The translations under genes and the position numbers were made by a program. This document shows, one piece after another, positions 54,788 to 64,000 of a DNA stretch of 64,000 nt. Under the pieces are notes generated by a model. The model had not been told where the DNA came from. It worked only from the letters and a program-made list of their open reading frames with translations, and made no database searches. Every line of letters begins with the position of its first letter. Within the stretch, counting starts at the first letter, position 1. Source of the stretch: Candidatus Nitronauta litoralis (GTDB taxonomy: Bacteria; Nitrospinota; Nitrospinia; Nitrospinales; Nitrospinaceae). The DNA is taken from NCBI GenBank assembly GCA_015698285.1, contig CP048685.1:1116001-1180000 (forward strand), in the 5' to 3' direction.

Positions 54788-55150
54788 ATGCCACGTGCTA
54801 CAAATGGAACCGTCTCGAGACAACGCCGCAAAAAAATCCTGCGTATGGCCAAGGGCTACCGCAGTGCGCGGAGCCGCGCTTACAGAAAGGCCCGGGAAGC
54901 TGTCGAACACGGTTTGTCCTATGCTTATCGTGACCGTCGCGTCCGCAAAAGGGAATTCCGCCGGTTGTGGATCGCCCGCATCAATGCTGCTGTCCGGGCC
55001 GAAGGAATGACCTACAGCCAGTTCATGAATGGTTTGAAAAAAGCTGAAGTCGAACTGGACCGCAAGGTACTCTCTGATCTTGCCATTCGTGATTTGGAGT
55101 CCTTCAAGTCACTTATTGAAACTGCCCGATCCCAGCTCAGCGCCGCCTAG
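54788..55150 (+). CDS. rplT: 50S ribosomal protein L20
   Basis: 120 residues, ribosome site TTGAGGAGAAC. L20 landmarks: RQRRKKILRMAKGYRSARSR, AYRDRRVRKREFRRLWIARI, NAAVRAEGMTYSQFMNGLKK. It binds 23S rRNA early in assembly, and in many bacteria represses rpmI-rplT by binding the mRNA; such control is not shown here directly. Confidence 0.97.
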   Translation: MPRATNGTVSRQRRKKILRMAKGYRSARSRAYRKAREAVEHGLSYAYRDRRVRKREFRRLWIARINAAVRAEGMTYSQFMNGLKKAEVELDRKVLSDLAIRDLESFKSLIETARSQLSAA

Positions 55151-55166
55151 TTCCGCTGCGGCTGGT

Positions 55167-55186
55167 CGGTCGGTGGGGGCCGACCG
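55167..55186 (+). other. GC-rich hairpin upstream of pheS
   Basis: CGGTCGG-TGGGGG-CCGACCG, a 7-bp stem in the 158-bp gap between rplT and pheS, without a T-tract. Could modulate transcription into pheS or stabilise the upstream RNA. Confidence 0.35.
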
Positions 55187-55308
55187 GATGAAAGATCCCA
55201 ATTTCCAAGCCATCGCAAAAAAATATTTCCCTTTGGCAATTATTGTTCCCTGCCTATCTGGTTGTACTACCGCCCGCGGCATGCGCCTCATTTTAAAAAG
55301 GCGAATTG

Positions 55309-56316
55309 ATGACCGACCCTATCCTGAACATCCGCAAGCTTTTTGACAAACAACTGGGTGCCCTTGTCCGGGAGGATCAGCTGCGTCAACTCAAAGCTGA
55401 TTTCATCGGTAAAAAAGGCCGTGTAACCCTGTTGATGAAAGAACTGAAATCTCTCCCTTCCAACGAAAGGAAGGAAGCAGGTAAAAACCTCAACGAAGTA
55501 AAAACATATATTGAGGCCGCTCTCCAGGAAAAAAACCATCAATTAAAATCCGCCACAGCAAACGATAAAAATAGCGCCTTTGACTTTACGTTACCTGGAA
55601 GAAAAAACGGTACCGGGCATTCTCACCCGGTCACCCAGGTGATGGAAGAAATCATCAGTATTTTTAACGGCATGGGATTCAATGTTGAAGAAGGGCCTCA
55701 AATCGAAAGTGATTATTATAATTTTGAAGCGTTGAACATCCCGAAAGACCATCCGGCCCGGGACATGCAGGACACCTTTTATATTGGCGGCAAGGTTTTA
55801 CGCACCCACACCTCACCTGTGCAAATCCATGTCATGGAACGCCAACCACCGCCGTTGCGAATTATTGCACCCGGTAAAGTTTATCGATGCGACTCCGATG
55901 TTTCCCACACACCCATGTTTCACCAGATTGAGGGGTTGATGGTCGACCGCGATGTCAGATTCAGCGACTTGAAGGGTGTGATCGAAATATTTTTAAAGGA
56001 AGTATTTGGAGCGAATGTAAAGGTCCGTTTCCGACCCAGCTTTTTCCCGTTCACGTGCCCCAGCGCAGAAGTGGATATTCAATGCGCCATGTGTTCAGGC
56101 AAGGGTTGCAGGTCCTGCAGTCAGACCGGCTGGCTCGAAATACTGGGAGCTGGAATGGTCGACCCGGCGGTGTTTGGATTTGTTGATTACGATCCAGAAG
56201 AGTGGTCCGGGTTTGCTTTTGGTTTGGGAATTGAACGCATCGCCATGCTCAAGTTTGGAATCAACGACATTCGCCTTTATTTCGAAAACGATATCCGCTT
56301 CCTGCAACAGTTCTGA
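55309..56316 (+). CDS. pheS: Phenylalanyl-tRNA synthetase alpha subunit
   Basis: 335 residues from ATG 55309 (AAAAGGCG upstream; a TTG three bases earlier is not needed). Contains the class II core: GTGHSHPVTQVMEEIISIFN, FNVEEGPQIESDYYNFEALN, RDMQDTFYI, RTHTSPVQIHVME, GKVYRCDSDVSHTPMFHQIE and the motif 3 FGLGIERIAMLKFGINDIR. The Cys cluster CAMCSGKGCRSCSQTGW is normal for the family. It needs the beta subunit (PheT) to work; pheT does not follow, since a terminator and an unrelated minus-strand gene come next. Confidence 0.95.
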   Translation: MTDPILNIRKLFDKQLGALVREDQLRQLKADFIGKKGRVTLLMKELKSLPSNERKEAGKNLNEVKTYIEAALQEKNHQLKSATANDKNSAFDFTLPGRKNGTGHSHPVTQVMEEIISIFNGMGFNVEEGPQIESDYYNFEALNIPKDHPARDMQDTFYIGGKVLRTHTSPVQIHVMERQPPPLRIIAPGKVYRCDSDVSHTPMFHQIEGLMVDRDVRFSDLKGVIEIFLKEVFGANVKVRFRPSFFPFTCPSAEVDIQCAMCSGKGCRSCSQTGWLEILGAGMVDPAVFGFVDYDPEEWSGFAFGLGIERIAMLKFGINDIRLYFENDIRFLQQF

Positions 56317-56407
56317 TCATCTTTCGGCTCTGGCCTGGCCCACTGACAGACCAACCAGGGGAAAATGGTCTCACGGTAACCCCAATTTGCCATGCCTCTA
56401 ATAAAAA

Positions 56408-56445
56408 AGGCCCTGGAGCCAAGCTCCGGGGCCTAGATGTTTTTT
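56408..56445. terminator. Bidirectional rho-independent terminator
   Basis: AGGCCC-T-GGAGC / GCTCC-G-GGGCCT (12-bp stem, one wobble) with loop CAA, followed by TTTTTT on the plus strand (56440-56445) and preceded by AAAAAA. It serves both pheS and the convergent chemoreceptor gene. Confidence 0.88.
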
Positions 56446-56454
56446 CGTTTTTTC

Positions 56455-58815
56455 CTAAAGCTTGAATCTGCTGACGATCTGTTGCATGGAGGCTGCCATA
56501 CGAGCCAACTCGGAAGCAGCAGACTGGGTATCTGCCGCTCCAGAACTCGTATTTCTAGCAGCCTCTGAGACCCCTGAAATATTCGAAACGATTTCTCTTG
56601 TCCCCTCTGCGGCCTCATTAACACTGCGTGCCATTTCATTGGTGGTTGCTGTCTGTTCTTCAACGGCGCTTGCAATCGTATTTGAGATATCGCTGATCTG
56701 TGAAATGACCTGCGTTATCTCGCTCATGGCATCCACTGCATTGTTTGTGTTGTTCTGGATATCCAGAATTTTCTGACCAATATCCTCGGTAGCTTTGGCA
56801 GTCTGGTTCGCAAGCTCCTTAACCTCATTAGCCACAACGGCGAAACCCTTACCCGCCTCGCCGGCCCGAGCAGCTTCAATGGTGGCATTCAGCGCGAGGA
56901 GATTGGTCTGCTCTGCAATCGAGGTGATCACCTTGATCACTTTCCCGATTTCCTGACTGCTCTCCCCCAGAGTCGAGATAGTCTTATTGGTTTCATCTAC
57001 AGTTTTTACCGCCATTTGGGTAACTTGTGCTGCTTCCGTTGCATTTTTGGATATCTGGATAATGCTGGTACTCATTTCCTCGGAACCTGTCGCAACGGTT
57101 TCCACGTTTTTGCTGACCTGCTCTGAAGCAGAAGACACCACACCAGCCTGCGCATTGGTTTCCTCAGCATTACCTGCCATTTGCTGACTTGTAGAGGTTA
57201 ATTCCTCAGAAGCTCCGGCAAGTGAATGGGCATTTTCTCCAATTTCTGAAATAGAAGTCCGGAGATCTGCAATCAGTTTGCGCAGGCCTTCTGCCATTTG
57301 CCCAATAGCCCCATTCCCTTGAATGGTCAACTCATGGGTGAGATTGCCCTGGGATGCCGCATTCACGGTTTCGAGAATGGTATCGACATCTTCCTGCAAT
57401 TTTTCAGCCTGTTCACGCTCACGCTCTGCAAGTTCCAGCCTTTCTTTTGCCTGCCCTGTCATGACAATAAGTTTTTCTTCAAACTCACCCTTTAAGTTAA
57501 ACCTGGTCTGTTCGGACAATTCTCCTCTTAAAATTTCATCAGAACGTTTCATGAAGGTGGTCACTCCATCGAACAACTGGTTAAAAGACGTCGCCAGAGT
57601 GCCCAGCTCATCATTACGATCAAGATTAATCTTATTGACCGATTTAAAATCTCCGTTGGAAAAGGTTTGTAATCCCTTACTTAAAGCAAGGATGGGTTCT
57701 GTTATTTTAGCGGCATTAAAAACACCAAACCCCAGGATGAGAAATGCAAAGATCACTGAACAAATCAAAAGTTTGTTTTCAATGGATATAATGGGTGCAT
57801 TGATTACTTCATCCGGAATACGAACCAAAACGGACCAGTTCATACCCGGAAAACCCAAAGCCCCGGTATGATGCGCATAACCTGCAGCCTGGGTCATCTT
57901 CTTTCTGGCATGTTCCGCATATTCAAATCCGGACTTGTTTTCGCGAACCGCTGTAGCTGCAGCAGCCACTCCAATTTCCACAAGGTTCAACTTTTGCCAG
58001 ATATTAAAATCATGTTTGATCTCGTTTTCGGATCCAATACCAAATGTTGGGTCGTGGTCAATTATGACGCGACCTTTGCCATCTAAAAGAGTCAATTCAA
58101 CCTGAGGAAAACCCTTACTTTTAAGGTTTTTGTAAAACTCCGTAAAGATTTCTTCAACAAGTGAAAACTTTGCATAATTGTGCCAGATCGCAATGGTTTG
58201 TCCGTCGGCATCTTTTACCGGTGCAGCAAACCCGATAGTCATCCCATTATCACCGTTATAAATATTTTTTACATCTTCGTTGATATGAAGCGGCACAATG
58301 ACGGTCCCGGATAACGCAGCTTCACCACCAAGATTTCCCTTCTGACTGGTGTAATATTTCTCAGCCATCACACTTTTAAACCAACTTTCTGAAGAAAAGT
58401 TTTTTTCCATTAAATAGCCGGAATTTATTCCACTGCCGTCCTGGTCTTTGGAATTGACAGCAATGACCTTCCCTTCAAGATCAACCAGAACCGTTAGAAA
58501 ATAAATATCGTAGGTGTCTACATAATTGTTCATTGCAGCCACGATAGGGCTGTCGACCTGGTACCAGAAAGAATGATCACGTAATATGGAGTTCAAACCA
58601 AATGCCTGGACATCTCCATAGCGTTCAAACAAATTTCGATCGATTTTGTCCGTTACACCTTCTGCCATATTTTGTAGAGAGGAGGCATTCAGTTTCCTTA
58701 TATCTTTAAAGGAAACCTGATTCAGGATCATGACCGCGATCAGTGGCACAAAACCTACCAATAAAAACAGGATTGTTTGTTTAACTTTCAAATTAATATT
58801 GTTCCAAGCAGCCAT
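56455..58815 (-). CDS. Methyl-accepting chemotaxis protein (dCache sensor)
   Basis: 786 residues from ATG 58815, preferred over GTG two codons upstream because AAAGGGG sits 7 nt before it. TM1 at about 12-35, a periplasmic double-Cache sensor to about 345, TM2 at about 347-368, HAMP at about 370-425, then the signalling domain with the conserved hairpin tip [20 protein letters not shown]. Methylation helices flank it. It senses an extracellular ligand and signals through CheA/CheW, which are not in the window. The C-terminus ends in SRFKL without a CheR tether. Confidence 0.93.
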   Translation of the reverse strand: MAAWNNINLKVKQTILFLLVGFVPLIAVMILNQVSFKDIRKLNASSLQNMAEGVTDKIDRNLFERYGDVQAFGLNSILRDHSFWYQVDSPIVAAMNNYVDTYDIYFLTVLVDLEGKVIAVNSKDQDGSGINSGYLMEKNFSSESWFKSVMAEKYYTSQKGNLGGEAALSGTVIVPLHINEDVKNIYNGDNGMTIGFAAPVKDADGQTIAIWHNYAKFSLVEEIFTEFYKNLKSKGFPQVELTLLDGKGRVIIDHDPTFGIGSENEIKHDFNIWQKLNLVEIGVAAAATAVRENKSGFEYAEHARKKMTQAAGYAHHTGALGFPGMNWSVLVRIPDEVINAPIISIENKLLICSVIFAFLILGFGVFNAAKITEPILALSKGLQTFSNGDFKSVNKINLDRNDELGTLATSFNQLFDGVTTFMKRSDEILRGELSEQTRFNLKGEFEEKLIVMTGQAKERLELAEREREQAEKLQEDVDTILETVNAASQGNLTHELTIQGNGAIGQMAEGLRKLIADLRTSISEIGENAHSLAGASEELTSTSQQMAGNAEETNAQAGVVSSASEQVSKNVETVATGSEEMSTSIIQISKNATEAAQVTQMAVKTVDETNKTISTLGESSQEIGKVIKVITSIAEQTNLLALNATIEAARAGEAGKGFAVVANEVKELANQTAKATEDIGQKILDIQNNTNNAVDAMSEITQVISQISDISNTIASAVEEQTATTNEMARSVNEAAEGTREIVSNISGVSEAARNTSSGAADTQSAASELARMAASMQQIVSRFKL

Positions 58816-59162
58816 GACCACCCCTTTAAAGTGAATATTTTTTCATTGACTCGGGTTTTGAAAACCTCCAACCCCGAAACCTATGCCCCTCCAAATCGCC
58901 CGAACAAAAATTCAGGGCTACCTATAATTAAGCAATTTTCATTCCTTTTTTCCGCCCTGTAATTTTTTTATAAGCCATTGAAAAGATAGAGACTAGTATT
59001 TTTTAAGATTCCTTAGGGTAAGGAAAATCAGAGAAAATGATTGTAATTTCGTCTTTTTGATTTTTTAGTTATATGAAATATCGTACAGCGAATACGGTCT
59101 GTTTCTTCTGGTCGATATAAAGGGGTGAGTTCTGAGGGGATCAGGTTTCTTCTTACGAGGTA
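58816..59162. other. Intergenic region, no gene seen
   Basis: 347 bp between the chemoreceptor start and the histidine kinase end, both on the minus strand. AT-rich; presumably holds the chemoreceptor promoter, but no confident -35/-10 or flagellar-type promoter was identified. Confidence 0.4.
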
Positions 59163-61847
59163 TTAATGCCCGTTGATCTGCTTTTCAGGAAGGACAATTA
59201 TGAAGCGGCTACCCAGGTTTTTTTTACTTTCGGCTGTGATCATGCCTCGATGCAGCGTCACAATTTTTTCACACACTGCGAGACCCATTCCGCTGCCTTC
59301 ATATTCTTCCTGCCGATGAAGTCGACGGAAGGGTTGAAAAATACGATCCAGGTATTTTTCATCAAATCCTATCCCTTCGTCCTCCACAACAATAGCCCAG
59401 GATCCATCGATTCTTTTTTCTGCTCTTATCTGAACTTGAGGAGGAATTCCAGGTTTATGAAATTTCAAGGCATTCCCGATCAGATTTTGAAATAATTGTC
59501 TTATCTGAAACGGGCTGGCTTCAATCTCGGGGAGGTCGGCTACATTCACCTGAGCCCTGGTTTTTTCGATCTGGATATCCAGTGTAGACAGAACATCATG
59601 AATTTCCTCATCAATTTTTACCTTGCGAAAATCTTGACGGGTTGATGTGGTTTTTGAGTATTCCAACAAATCCACTATCAGTTGCTGCATTCTTCCAATG
59701 GAGGTTACGATCCTGTCCAGATAATCCCGACCCTTTTCATCCATCCGACTGGCATTGGTCATGGTCAGACGATCCGCCAGGGTCACCACTTTTCTCAACG
59801 GTTCCTGTAAATCGTGAGTAGCGACCCCGGTAAAATTTCTAAGCTCTGTATTGATTTTTTCCAGGTCCTGGGCGTACTGCCTGAGATCCTGTTCTGATTG
59901 TAGATAATCTGAAATGTTGCGAAAGGTCACCACCGCCCCGACAATTTTTTTGTCTTCCCAAATGGGCTTTCCAATGTATTCAACTGGAAAAGTATTGCCA
60001 TCCCGTCTGCGGAAAAATTTCTGGCTGACTTGCCGGACTATTCCCTCCCGATAAACCTGATAGATCGGGTTATCCTCCAATGTACAAGGCACTCCATCAT
60101 CATGAACAGGCTGCATAATGAGATGCTGGGGTTTTCCAATCATCTCCTCCGGCCTAAAGCCAAGTATTTTTGCCCCTGCAGGATTGATAAAAGTAATCAA
60201 CCCCTCGATATCAACGCCGAAAATACCCTCTCCCGCTGCATTCAGAATCAACTGATTTTTGGAATTGAGTTGTTCCAATTGTTCCAAAGCCCGTTTTCTT
60301 TCTGTGATATCCCGGATAAGGCCTATATATTGCGACTCATCGTTCATATGCATAGTACTGAGTGTGAGTTCAACCGGAAATGAAACTCCATTTTTTTTCA
60401 CTGCAACGAGTTCTCTGGCACGGATGAATGTTTCTTCCTGCTGGGTTTGGATGATATCTTTCAAATTAAATACTGGGTCCTCCAGATTATTCTGTGGAAT
60501 GATATTCAAAATGTTCATTCTCACCAGTCGGCCAGGATCGAAACCAAACATTGCTTCTGCAGCCGGGTTCACCGTCTGGATTTCCCCTTCTGGATTAAAT
60601 GTAATGATCGCTTCTACTGCATTGTTCACGATCGCCCGGTATTCCTCTTCGCGCTCCTTTAAGGCTTTTAAAGTTGATCTTTCTTTTTCTTCGGTACGGG
60701 ATTGGCTGATACGCAGCATAAATGCAATACAACTCATCAGGCCCAGAAGCAAAAATACTTTAAACAAAACAGACCGCAAGGCGATGAGGGGCGCAAACGC
60801 TTCCTCCACCTCTTGCTCAACCGCAAGCCCCATGTTTAAATCCTCAAGCCAAACCCAGGCCCCAATCACTGATATCCCAACGTAGTTGAGATATCCCTTT
60901 GTGTTGACCCCTGCCCCTTTCTGCAGTGCATTCGCTGCCATTTCAGTAAACCCCGGTGGCTTTCCCTCTTCCTTTTGATTGTCAACAGAGTTTGCCGCTT
61001 TGGCTGGTTCCAAAAGTTGCACATTCAGGATTGGGGTGCTTTCCGAACTTGTTGATGCAAGCCCCAATTTTCGTATCTGGTCAAGATACCTCGGAGCAGA
61101 CAGGAGATACCCTCTTGAATTAAAAGTAAACGTCTCCCCGGTCGAACCCAGTCGACTGATTTCCAGTACACGAGTAAAGGATTGTTCAGGTCGAAGCCGA
61201 AATGCAAGGACACCAGCGACTTTCCCGGAATCATTCAGCAGGGGTGTGGAAACAAACATCGTTGGCCAATTTGTCCGTAAAACTTCGTTTTTATCCGGCA
61301 AAGGGATTTCACCTTTGAACGGAACGCTGACTACAGTCTCTCCATTCAATGAACGCTGGACAAAATCAGACCTTGTGATCAAATCTTTTTGGCCGATTGG
61401 ATCGTTCAACAAGGCACCCACCTGCATTCCCTCCTTATCGAATATCACAAAACCCACCATATCGAATTCGTTGACGACAGGTTTTAAAATTTTTCTCAGG
61501 AAGGTCAATTCTTCTGCCTTTAGCAGGGCTTCCTTTTGATAACGCATATCTTTAGCACTTGCTATCAAACTAAGAATATTTTTTCTGACCTGGTATTGTT
61601 CCGCCCAGGACCTTGCAAATCGTTTCTGATTTTCGCACCAGAGACGGATGGATTCCTGGCTTGAATGCAAGGTCGTGAGAAGCTGGGATTCCAGTAACTG
61701 CCGCATTTCATTCTGGGTCACCATGTGGCCCCAAAATCCTATTGCCAGAAGGAAAAAAAATGTGAAAAATCCCAGGGTGACATAAGGCGTTCCAGATTTT
61801 GCCTGTCTTTCAATAAAACCGTTTGGATTTTTCATATTCAAAGTCAT
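59163..61847 (-). CDS. Membrane PAS sensor histidine kinase
   Basis: 894 residues from ATG 61847; a TTG eight codons upstream is an alternative. TM1 at about 22-42, periplasmic Cache-like sensor (GETVVSVPFKGEIPLPDKNE, FTFNSRGYLLSAPRYLDQIR), TM2 at about 360-385, then two PAS domains (NNAVEAIITFNPEGEIQTVN; AGEGIFGVDIEGLITFINPA). The HisKA helix with HDLQEPLRKV and the HATPase (DEGIGFDEKYLDRIF, GSGMGLAVCEKIV) finish the chain. It autophosphorylates on that His. No receiver domain or response regulator is adjacent. Confidence 0.9.
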   Translation of the reverse strand: MTLNMKNPNGFIERQAKSGTPYVTLGFFTFFFLLAIGFWGHMVTQNEMRQLLESQLLTTLHSSQESIRLWCENQKRFARSWAEQYQVRKNILSLIASAKDMRYQKEALLKAEELTFLRKILKPVVNEFDMVGFVIFDKEGMQVGALLNDPIGQKDLITRSDFVQRSLNGETVVSVPFKGEIPLPDKNEVLRTNWPTMFVSTPLLNDSGKVAGVLAFRLRPEQSFTRVLEISRLGSTGETFTFNSRGYLLSAPRYLDQIRKLGLASTSSESTPILNVQLLEPAKAANSVDNQKEEGKPPGFTEMAANALQKGAGVNTKGYLNYVGISVIGAWVWLEDLNMGLAVEQEVEEAFAPLIALRSVLFKVFLLLGLMSCIAFMLRISQSRTEEKERSTLKALKEREEEYRAIVNNAVEAIITFNPEGEIQTVNPAAEAMFGFDPGRLVRMNILNIIPQNNLEDPVFNLKDIIQTQQEETFIRARELVAVKKNGVSFPVELTLSTMHMNDESQYIGLIRDITERKRALEQLEQLNSKNQLILNAAGEGIFGVDIEGLITFINPAGAKILGFRPEEMIGKPQHLIMQPVHDDGVPCTLEDNPIYQVYREGIVRQVSQKFFRRRDGNTFPVEYIGKPIWEDKKIVGAVVTFRNISDYLQSEQDLRQYAQDLEKINTELRNFTGVATHDLQEPLRKVVTLADRLTMTNASRMDEKGRDYLDRIVTSIGRMQQLIVDLLEYSKTTSTRQDFRKVKIDEEIHDVLSTLDIQIEKTRAQVNVADLPEIEASPFQIRQLFQNLIGNALKFHKPGIPPQVQIRAEKRIDGSWAIVVEDEGIGFDEKYLDRIFQPFRRLHRQEEYEGSGMGLAVCEKIVTLHRGMITAESKKNLGSRFIIVLPEKQINGH

Positions 61848-62116
61848 TTTTAAAACAAGGTGTTTTTGCAATAAATTTTTTTGGATAACATAAAATGAAG
61901 CCAGGTAATATGCTAGGCTTGTGTTTGGGATAAATTTTTTTATTCAAGAGGGACAACAAGAAGCTTGATACCTACATTTCATCCCGGGCTCACATTGTTT
62001 AAATGCTTGATTTCAATTGTAGCCTAAGTTTAAAAATACTGTTTTTCAAGAAAGACTTTTAGTATTTCTATTTTCACAGGTGACAACCCATCAAAAACCG
62101 TATTGTTAAAATCGTT

Positions 62117-63076
62117 TTGGCCCTGGCCGGTGGAGGAGCCGCCTTCACCCTGGCGTCCTGGCTGGTCATCAATTTTGCCTGGGGAATCCTGCCGGAATTT
62201 GTTTTAAACCTGGCTCGGGACCCTTCCCTGCTTGAACAACCGGAAGCCAAACAATGCGGGGATTGCCATAAAGCCATTTACGAGGCCTGGCAAAAGAGCC
62301 GCCACTCTCAGGCCTGGATCAGTAAAACCTACATCAAGGCTTCAGAAGACAGGACCAAGGAAAAGTGCCTGAATTGCCACATCCCGATCGAAGTCCGACC
62401 TGGGAAAAAACCCGACCCCCGTCTCAATCAACGCGATGAAGGTATTTTTTGTGTTTCCTGTCATGTAAAAGATGGCGCTATGCATGGTCCGCACGATCTC
62501 CTGGCACCGCCTCATCCAACCCGGCAGGATCAGGAGTATAACGGCTCAAAATTCTGCGGTTCCTGCCATGAAAAAACGTTTAAACAATGGCAACTGACGG
62601 AGGAACGAGACACCTGCCAGTCCTGCCACATGCCGCGGACACGCAAACGTTTAACTCAGAAACCTCCATTGAGTTGGCTTCATCTGGAAAAATGGGTAGG
62701 GGACCACCGTTTTCTTCATGGTGAGTTTGAACCGGGTACCCCGGCTGTTCAATTTACTTTTACAAAAAACCATGCAGTCGTCACTTTGGAAAACAATACC
62801 ATCCCGCACGATGTGCCCACTGCAGACAATGGTGACCCTCGGTTGTTTCTTGAAGTCACGTTAATTGACCAAAATGGCGAACAGTGGGACCGTATCCGGG
62901 AAATTCTTGCGCCCCAGCAGGAAACGGCCCTGGCTTACAAAAGTAAAAGGGTATTTCGCTACCGTGTGCCGGATTCAGTTACGGAAGCCCGTCTGAACCT
63001 GCGCTACCAGCCAGCCTGGGCCAAGGAAAGAGAAGCTATTTATTCCTACACGTTTTTAAGAAAGGAAACTGATTGA
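62117..63076 (+). CDS. Penta-haem c-type cytochrome (cyt c554-like)
   Basis: 319 residues from TTG 62117, or 328 if the reading frame starts at ATC 62090, which has AGGTGA 6 nt upstream and adds the basic KNRIVKIV before the hydrophobic signal anchor. Five CxxCH motifs: CGDCH, CLNCH, CVSCH, CGSCH, CQSCH. The GDCHKAIYEAWQKSRHSQA pattern is typical of cytochrome c554-type proteins. It is expected on the periplasmic side, moving electrons, for example in nitrogen metabolism. The C-terminal ~130 residues form a beta domain without haem. The other cytochrome follows 66 bp later. Confidence 0.85.
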   Translation: MALAGGGAAFTLASWLVINFAWGILPEFVLNLARDPSLLEQPEAKQCGDCHKAIYEAWQKSRHSQAWISKTYIKASEDRTKEKCLNCHIPIEVRPGKKPDPRLNQRDEGIFCVSCHVKDGAMHGPHDLLAPPHPTRQDQEYNGSKFCGSCHEKTFKQWQLTEERDTCQSCHMPRTRKRLTQKPPLSWLHLEKWVGDHRFLHGEFEPGTPAVQFTFTKNHAVVTLENNTIPHDVPTADNGDPRLFLEVTLIDQNGEQWDRIREILAPQQETALAYKSKRVFRYRVPDSVTEARLNLRYQPAWAKEREAIYSYTFLRKETD

Positions 63077-63142
63077 TTCTGATAATGGATCAATTATAAA
63101 CTAGCTTTTAGTTTGCCATTTTCATCCTATTTGGAGAGAACA

Positions 63143-63994
63143 ATGAATCCTATGAAACAAATATTATCCGCTAGCTTCGCAATCTGTCTGCTTCTATTGG
63201 CAGGTAGTATTCAGGCCAAAGATCTGGTAGTAAAAGAACCGCCAAAATCAATGGACAAACTTTACCCTCCGCAATCCAAAGAGCCTAAATGGATTCAACA
63301 GATGCACAAATTATCTGGAAGTTTCGGCGGTGTGTTCGTCAACATGAAGGAAAAGGACTGGGAGAACGCCGACAAAAAAGCCGATGTTTTTCTGGAAGCC
63401 TACGGCGAGGCCGCCAAGATGATTCCAGAATGGAAAGATTATTTTGATATGGACGCAGCGAAAGCTTTCACGGAAGCGGTCAAAACTCATGATCCAGCAA
63501 AAATCGGGAAAGCTTCCGGCGGAGTGGGCAAAACCTGCGGCAAATGTCATCACGAACAAACCGTAGCCGTCTGGACCCGTTACCACTGGCCCAAGGTCGA
63601 GCACATGAAGATCACCGACCCGGTAAGTGAAAAAGAAATGGAATACGGCAAATACATGAAGACGCTGGCGGGCTCTTTCCGTGCGACGACTGTTAACTTT
63701 GGTGAAGGCCAGTATGCACGCGCTGCTAAATCCGCCAGGGCTCTTGAAAAACAGTTCACCGAATTAAAGTCAACCTGTTCGAAGTGCCACGTTACGGATA
63801 ACGTTAAACTGTTTTTTGTAGGCGACGAAACCAAAGCCGCTTTGCAGGCTATGCGCAAGGAACTCGATGCCGACAAACCCAATCCAGGCACCTTCTGGAA
63901 AAACGTAGGCATCCTCGGCAAACAGGGTTGCAAGAAGTGCCACCTCACCCACCGTTCTTACGCCATCATTCAGGAAATGTGGGAAGAAAAATAA
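63143..63994 (+). CDS. Tri-haem c-type cytochrome
   Basis: 283 residues from ATG 63143 (GGAGA 6 nt upstream). Signal peptide (KQILSASFAICLLLLAGSIQ, cut near AKDL), then three CxxCH haem sites: CGKCH, CSKCH and CKKCH, spaced over a largely helical body. It should be periplasmic and could exchange electrons with the penta-haem cytochrome encoded upstream. The chain ends within the window at EEK. The gene pair probably continues in an operon to the right. Confidence 0.85.
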   Translation: MNPMKQILSASFAICLLLLAGSIQAKDLVVKEPPKSMDKLYPPQSKEPKWIQQMHKLSGSFGGVFVNMKEKDWENADKKADVFLEAYGEAAKMIPEWKDYFDMDAAKAFTEAVKTHDPAKIGKASGGVGKTCGKCHHEQTVAVWTRYHWPKVEHMKITDPVSEKEMEYGKYMKTLAGSFRATTVNFGEGQYARAAKSARALEKQFTELKSTCSKCHVTDNVKLFFVGDETKAALQAMRKELDADKPNPGTFWKNVGILGKQGCKKCHLTHRSYAIIQEMWEEK

Positions 63995-64000
63995 ATTTTT

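Overview
The window comes from a chromosome of a Gram-negative, respiring bacterium. A diderm envelope is indicated by an OprB-type porin, an RND exporter, a lipoprotein, secreted proteins with signal peptides and two multihaem c-type cytochromes. The motility/sensing genes, cytochromes and tandemly decayed intergenic repeats would suit a Nitrospinota/Nitrospirota/deltaproteobacterial-type lineage, but no 16S or other decisive marker is present, so the phylum is a low-confidence inference.

Layout. 1-6.0 kb: the start of a DUF484 gene, two secreted/membrane proteins of unknown role, a zinc-ribbon protein, and a TPR membrane protein coupled to a GT4 glycosyltransferase. 6.0-10.7 kb: a 96-bp tandem repeat, an RND/MMPL exporter, then a ketosynthase and an acyl carrier protein, probably a small lipid or polyketide module. 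11-22.2 kb is an accessory/defence region: an orphan Bd3614-like deaminase, two secreted proteins, DinD, a single-chain type IIG-like restriction-modification enzyme, a truncated DUF4268-type remnant, a lipoprotein, a ParDE toxin-antitoxin pair, and composite dispersed repeats.

22.8-47.8 kb is the most striking part: about 25 kb of tightly packed, often ATGA/GTGA-overlapping plus-strand genes for a contractile injection system (sheath, tube, hub, spike, PAAR-like tip, gp25, baseplate J, tail protein I, tail-collar-like protein, coiled-coil proteins, cap-like protein). It ends in a 2042-residue protein joining a very short RHS core to many beta modules and an HExxHxxQ zincin motif. No capsid, portal, terminase, integrase or lysis gene is present, so it reads as an injection machine rather than a prophage. 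No AAA+ ATPase typical of extracellular systems is seen either. Several of its proteins have no obvious family, and two neighbours share a W-N-x-L-V ... H-x-H module with identical 26-residue spacing.

47.9-51.6 kb: a YHYH-domain secreted protein, an OprB-like porin, a lipocalin-like secreted protein whose signal peptide seems broken by a frameshift, and a small secreted coiled-coil protein. 51.8-56.4 kb is core translation: tRNA-Val, thrS (without the TGS domain), infC (ATT start), rpmI, rplT, pheS without an adjacent pheT, closed by a bidirectional terminator. 56.4-61.9 kb: a chemoreceptor and a PAS sensor histidine kinase on the minus strand. 62-64 kb: a penta-haem and a tri-haem c-type cytochrome, probably part of a periplasmic electron-transfer system continuing past the window.
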